From the NCBI GenBank assembly GCA_947464665.1, contig CANHXV010000063.1, positions 1 through 10,069 on the forward strand: a DNA stretch of 10,069 nt, in the 5' to 3' direction. Within the stretch, counting starts at the first letter, position 1. The number at the start of each line of letters is the position of its first letter. Shown here in pieces: positions 7,099 to 10,069 of the stretch. This DNA is from Comamonadaceae bacterium (GTDB lineage: Bacteria; Pseudomonadota; Gammaproteobacteria; Burkholderiales; Burkholderiaceae_C). The notes beneath the pieces were generated by a model. That model saw only the letters and a program-made list of their open reading frames with translations. It ran no database searches and was not told where the DNA came from. Made by a program: the position numbers and the translations under genes.

Positions 7099-7642
7099 AT
7101 TTTTTTTCTTTCATCAATTCATTCAACAAGGCACGGCCTTCAGGCCAGTCACCCAAATTTGATTCGGCGTTCACGTGTCCGCATTCGCCCAAGTTTAAAA
7201 ACTCAGACCCCCAGGCCTGCGCAAACTGTTCTGCCCGTGCAAGGGTGCAATAAGGGTCGTTTTCGCTGCCAATCAAAATTGATTTGAAGGGCAGCGCAGT
7301 CAACGCAACAGGACGCCAACTTGAAAAAACATCTTGCGCGGGCGAGGCTTCTACATCGCCAGGCGCTACCAACAAGGCCGCTTTGACTTTGTGGCATTGT
7401 GCAGAAATTTGCGCCCAAGCTGCGACTTGAATGCAACCCAAACTGTGTGCAACCAAGAACACGGGCCCACTCAAGTCGGACATCACATCGTCCAATCGCG
7501 CCAACCAATCGCCGCGAAGTGGCCGCATCCAGTCATGTTGCTCTACAAGCTGATCCGCATATTGACGGGTCCAAAGGCTTTGCCAATGTAGGGGCCCACT
7601 TCCCTGCCAACCCGGCAATATAAGGACTTTAGGATTTTCCAT
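7088..7642 (-). CDS. RBBP9/YdeN-type alpha/beta serine hydrolase between parA and parB
   Basis: A small cytosolic alpha/beta hydrolase of 184 residues, typical for the RBBP9/YdeN (DUF1749-like) group. LILPGWQGSGPLHWQSLW (7-24) is the family's N-terminal signature. The triad can be read as Ser67 in AHSLGC (65-70), Asp129 in SENDPYC (126-132) and His156 in CGHVNAES (154-161). All catalytic residues are present, so it should be an active esterase-type enzyme, but the substrate is unknown for the family. The ATG at 7642 was chosen; the TTG one codon earlier has no advantage. It starts 18 bases after the parA stop and its last codons overlap the parB start by 11 bases, so it is cotranscribed with both. 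A run of eight A near its end could permit slippage into the parB frame. Any role in segregation is inference from position only. Confidence 0.92.
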   Translation of the reverse strand: MENPKVLILPGWQGSGPLHWQSLWTRQYADQLVEQHDWMRPLRGDWLARLDDVMSDLSGPVFLVAHSLGCIQVAAWAQISAQCHKVKAALLVAPGDVEASPAQDVFSSWRPVALTALPFKSILIGSENDPYCTLARAEQFAQAWGSEFLNLGECGHVNAESNLGDWPEGRALLNELMKEKKYGH

Positions 7643-7660
7643 CAACGCGCTTTCGTGGCC

Positions 7661-8431
7661 TTAAAGCGTTGGAATGCGCTGTACCAACTCCCTGGCAAAC
7701 TCTACAAACGCTTGGCTGCCTTTGTCACAAGGGTCAAACCCAACGCCCGGCAAACCATAGCTGGGCGCCTCTGCCAACCGGACATTTCGAGGAATGACCG
7801 TGTTAAACACTTTGTCACCAAAGTGCGATTTAAGTTGCTCACTCACTTGCTGCTGCAAAGTAATTCGCGGATCAAACATGACGCGCAGCAAACCAATGAT
7901 TTTCAAATCAGGGTTCAAATTGGCATGCACTTGCTTGATGGTGTTTACCAAATCGGTCAGCCCCTCCAGCGCAAAATACTCGCACTGCATCGGAACAATC
8001 ACACCATGCGCGGCACACAAACCATTCAAAGTGAGCATTGACAAAGAGGGCGGGCAATCAATTAAGACAAAATCAAAGTCTTTGTCTGCCACTTCCAATG
8101 CTGACTTCAAACGTTGGTCACGTCTTTCAAGGTCAACCAGTTCAACCTCTGCACCGGCCAATTCGCGATTGGCGCCCAACACGTGATAGCCACATTTTTC
8201 TGAAAAAATGGCAGCCTCTTGAATGCTGGCTGACTCTAATAAAACATCGTACACACTGAGCTCTAACTGCCGCTTGTCAACGCCCGAGCCCATGGTTGCA
8301 TTGCCCTGTGGGTCGAGGTCAACCAACAAAACACGCTGCCCCACTTTGGCCAAGCCCGCAGCCAAGTTAACCGCTGACGTGGTCTTGCCAACGCCGCCTT
8401 TTTGATTTGCTACACAGAAAATCTTTGCCAT
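7661..8431 (-). CDS. parA: Chromosome partitioning ATPase ParA (Soj)
   Basis: ParA is a Walker-type ATPase that binds nucleoid DNA as an ATP dimer and is stimulated by ParB bound at parS, moving the origins apart. The 256-residue protein starts directly with the nucleotide-binding fold and lacks an N-terminal helix-turn-helix, as in chromosomal Soj types rather than P1-like plasmid ParA. The deviant Walker A motif KGGVGKTT (11-18) includes the signature lysine. VDLDPQGN (37-44) is the A' motif and VLIDCPPS (122-129) is Walker B. EAPSYGLPG (221-229) and KGSQAF (237-242) are typical of the Soj C-terminus. The start ATG has AAGAG about 6 bases upstream. It is the first par gene after the LysE-type exporter (31-base gap) and is followed by the hydrolase and parB in one apparent operon. 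Confidence 0.97.
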   Translation of the reverse strand: MAKIFCVANQKGGVGKTTSAVNLAAGLAKVGQRVLLVDLDPQGNATMGSGVDKRQLELSVYDVLLESASIQEAAIFSEKCGYHVLGANRELAGAEVELVDLERRDQRLKSALEVADKDFDFVLIDCPPSLSMLTLNGLCAAHGVIVPMQCEYFALEGLTDLVNTIKQVHANLNPDLKIIGLLRVMFDPRITLQQQVSEQLKSHFGDKVFNTVIPRNVRLAEAPSYGLPGVGFDPCDKGSQAFVEFARELVQRIPTL

Positions 8432-8462
8432 TTGTAACTCTTTTAATTTTCCGACGAAGCGA

Positions 8463-9077
8463 TTATTTGCCCAAGGCCAATTTCAGACCAAAACCGATTA
8501 AGAACAATCCCGCAATTTTTTGCAAGAACCCAGAAACTTTGGGGTTGGCTCTAAGGCGTATTGCCATCCTGTGGGTGATGACCACAACGCCAAAACAGTA
8601 CAAGAAACCCAAAACAGCAATGTTAGCCGCCATGAATACAAAAGTAATCATTCCTTGGTGCTGCTCAGGGTCAATGAACTGCGGAAAAAAAGCAAAGTAA
8701 AACATAATCGCCTTAGGATTGAGCAAGGTGATGAACATGGTTTCTTTGAAATATTGACCCGGTGTGATCTTGATCGATGGGCCCTCACCCGCTTTGGCAA
8801 AGACCATTTTAAAACCCAACCAAGCAAGGTAAGCCGCGCCCACCCATTTCAAGGCCAAAAACAAATGAGGGTAGGTTTGCAACAGTGCGGCCACGCCGGC
8901 CACCGTCATCCAGAGCAAAATTTGGTCGCCCAAAATCAAGCCCATGACGGAGGCTGTGCCGCCCCTCATACCGCCTTGGGTAGTAGAGGTAATCAAGGCC
9001 AAATTCCCTGGGCCAGGCAAGAACAAAAGCAATACAAAGGCGGCAACAAAAGCACCGTAATCAGAAATTCCAAACAT
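8463..9077 (-). CDS. LysE/RhtB-family amino-acid exporter
   Basis: An inner-membrane exporter of 204 residues, the usual length for LysE/RhtB translocators, which pump amino acids such as lysine, homoserine, threonine or leucine out of the cell. Six hydrophobic segments are visible at about 5-28, 40-65, 70-92, 112-132, 143-168 and 180-200. The family motif LPGPGNLALI (20-29) follows the first segment and LLNPKAIMFY (118-127) lies in the fourth. The ATG at 9077 was chosen because MFGISDYGAF matches the family start, whereas the frame further upstream runs back over rsmG. The substrate cannot be deduced. It lies between rsmG (56-base gap) and parA (31-base gap), on the same strand, and is probably cotranscribed. 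Confidence 0.92.
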   Translation of the reverse strand: MFGISDYGAFVAAFVLLLFLPGPGNLALITSTTQGGMRGGTASVMGLILGDQILLWMTVAGVAALLQTYPHLFLALKWVGAAYLAWLGFKMVFAKAGEGPSIKITPGQYFKETMFITLLNPKAIMFYFAFFPQFIDPEQHQGMITFVFMAANIAVLGFLYCFGVVVITHRMAIRLRANPKVSGFLQKIAGLFLIGFGLKLALGK

Positions 9078-9133
9078 CAAAGGCTTTCTCAATGAGCCCA
9101 AGTGTAAGGGGCGAAACTCAAGTCGTGATTGCT

Positions 9134-9829
9134 TCAGCCGGCAAAGTTGCTGGTTTTTTTCATCCAGACCATGCAACGGTCGGCCTGCAAGCCAGGCACC
9201 TGCAGTTGTTCCACGTGAAACACTTCTGCAAAAGGAGGCAGCGCCGCCATCTCTGCTTCGGGCAACTTGCCCTTCATGGCCATCCAAACACCCTGCTCGG
9301 ACAAGGCGCTAACCGACCAGTTTACAAAGTCCGGCAAAGAGGCAAATGCTCGGGAGCAGATGACGTCAAACGGCCCCGTCAAGCTTTCTACCCGCGCATG
9401 AAGCCCGCGCAAGTTTGACAACTTTAAACTGGCGGCCACCTGCTGCACAAATGCCGCCTTTTTAGAGACGGTATCGACACATGTGACGCGAATTTTGGGG
9501 CAACAAATGGCAATCACCACACCCGGCAAACCACCGCCTGAGCCCACATCCAATAACTCGACGTCTTGGTCGACGCCCTTTGCGCTTTGAGCAAGATAGC
9601 GAAGTAAGGGGAAAATTGAGGACAAGCTGTCTAACAAATGGTAAGTCAAGATTTCCTGAGGCGTTTTCAAGGCCGTGAGGTTATAGACTTTGTTCCATCT
9701 TTGAATGAGCGCCATGTAGCTCAACAACTGTTGCTGCTGAGCCTCTGAAACATTCAACTCTAAGGCCTTTATGCCCAAAGAAAGCGCTTGAAGAAGCGCC
9801 ACTTCGGGCACTTCGGCCGCGTCGGTCAT
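9134..9829 (-). CDS. rsmG: 16S rRNA (guanine(527)-N(7))-methyltransferase
   Basis: RsmG (GidB) uses S-adenosylmethionine to methylate N7 of G527 in the 530 loop of 16S rRNA; loss of it gives low-level streptomycin resistance in other bacteria. The 231 residues include RWNKVYNLTA (44-53), the SAM-binding LLDVGSGGGLPGVVIA (92-107), an acidic ribose-binding position in VTCVDTVSKKAAF (115-127) and SRAFASLPDF (159-168). This is the normal order and about the usual length. The start ATG overlaps the mnmG stop as ATGA, showing translational coupling. Codons 203-208 (VFHVEQ) coincide with a near-consensus parS, so this part of the gene serves both protein and centromere. Confidence 0.97.
   Translation of the reverse strand: MTDAAEVPEVALLQALSLGIKALELNVSEAQQQQLLSYMALIQRWNKVYNLTALKTPQEILTYHLLDSLSSIFPLLRYLAQSAKGVDQDVELLDVGSGGGLPGVVIAICCPKIRVTCVDTVSKKAAFVQQVAASLKLSNLRGLHARVESLTGPFDVICSRAFASLPDFVNWSVSALSEQGVWMAMKGKLPEAEMAALPPFAEVFHVEQLQVPGLQADRCMVWMKKTSNFAG
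9207..9222. promoter_or_regulatory. parS: parS centromere site inside rsmG
   Basis: TGTTCCACGTGAAACA matches the widely conserved 16-base parS palindrome TGTTTCACGTGAAACA at 15 of 16 positions; the single change is C for T at 9211. It is 776 bases from the parA start and is read in rsmG as VFHVEQ. ParB from this window has the matching helix-turn-helix. It is the only good parS noticed; two other CACGTG cores in the window lack matching flanks. Confidence 0.85.
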
Positions 9830-10069
9830 GGCGTCAAACTCTCCGAGCCTTCGGCAACCGACTCCGCCACTTCAGGCTTGACCGGAACGAACTCCTTAAA
9901 ACCACCCCTTTTGAGATAAATCAGCAGCAAAGAAATGGTTGCCGGGGTAATTCCAGAAATTCGGGATGCCATGCCCAGGGTTTCTGGACGATGCTTGGAC
10001 AAGGTTTGTCGGGCCTCGATCGACAAAGAGGAGACCAGAAGGTAGTCAAGTTTTGCGGGCAGCTTCAGG
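9826..10069 (-). CDS. mnmG: tRNA uridine-5-carboxymethylaminomethyl modification enzyme MnmG, C-terminal end (5' end off the window)
   Basis: Only the last 80 residues are visible; the frame is open to the right edge. MnmG (GidA), an FAD protein, acts with the GTPase MnmE to install cmnm5 at wobble uridine 34 of certain tRNAs. The visible segment KLPAKLDYLLVSSLSIEARQ, then HRPETLGMASRISGITPATI and the SLLLIYLKR helix, is the characteristic C-terminal domain that contacts MnmE. After the LKR point, where many homologues end, there is an extra tail of about 23 residues rich in acidic and small residues. The stop codon overlaps the rsmG start as ATGA. This is the standard mnmG-rsmG pair near the origin of replication. 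Confidence 0.96.
   Translation of the reverse strand, partial: LKLPAKLDYLLVSSLSIEARQTLSKHRPETLGMASRISGITPATISLLLIYLKRGGFKEFVPVKPEVAESVAEGSESLTP

Noticed and set aside
7172..7177. CACGTG core in the hydrolase gene as a second parS
   Set aside because: The flanking bases match only about 2 of the 10 outer parS positions.
8180..8185. CACGTG core in parA as a parS
   Set aside because: The left flank does not match parS and the right flank matches only two bases.
8520..9095. Open frame of 191 codons on the + strand opposite the LysE exporter
   Set aside because: It is antisense to a clear membrane-protein gene, with a low-complexity, His/Gln-rich translation and no recognisable domain.

Overview
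The window looks like chromosomal DNA of a betaproteobacterium in the order Burkholderiales, most likely the family Comamonadaceae (Limnohabitans/Rhodoferax-like). This rests on protein resemblance and on the gene order mnmG-rsmG-lysE-parA-hydrolase-parB; no database search was run. Base composition is moderate for the group and even across the window, and no tRNA, rRNA, insertion sequence, prophage or CRISPR array was seen. It reads as core chromosome rather than a mobile island.

Left part (1-1690, + strand): the 3' end of a PhoD-like metallophosphatase gene, then dapD of the long (Pseudomonas/actinobacterial) type for lysine and diaminopimelate synthesis, closed by a strong intrinsic terminator. 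Middle (1692-4552, - strand): acetoacetate-CoA ligase (aacS), which activates acetoacetate for ketone-body or PHB-related carbon use, and a PduO-type cobalamin adenosyltransferase. A divergent intergenic region with a striking palindrome (about 4613-4648) separates the adenosyltransferase from a + strand FAD-dependent D-lactate/glycolate-type dehydrogenase (4702-6126). That gene ends in a bidirectional terminator shared with the convergent par operon.

Right part (6172-10069, all - strand): a compact run, in transcription order mnmG (partial), rsmG, a LysE/RhtB exporter, parA, an RBBP9/YdeN-type serine hydrolase and parB. The tRNA/rRNA modification genes next to parAB form the classic near-origin cluster. 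A near-perfect parS (15 of 16 bases) lies inside the rsmG coding sequence, so the window holds a complete parABS chromosome-segregation module: ATPase, CTP-dependent clamp and centromere site. The unusual element is a small hydrolase gene between parA and parB that overlaps the parB start by 11 nt.

Every gap between genes is under 300 bases. No plainly novel system was found. The points most worth checking are the hydrolase inside parAB, the parS inside rsmG, the divergent-promoter palindrome, and the enlarged acetoacetate-CoA ligase.
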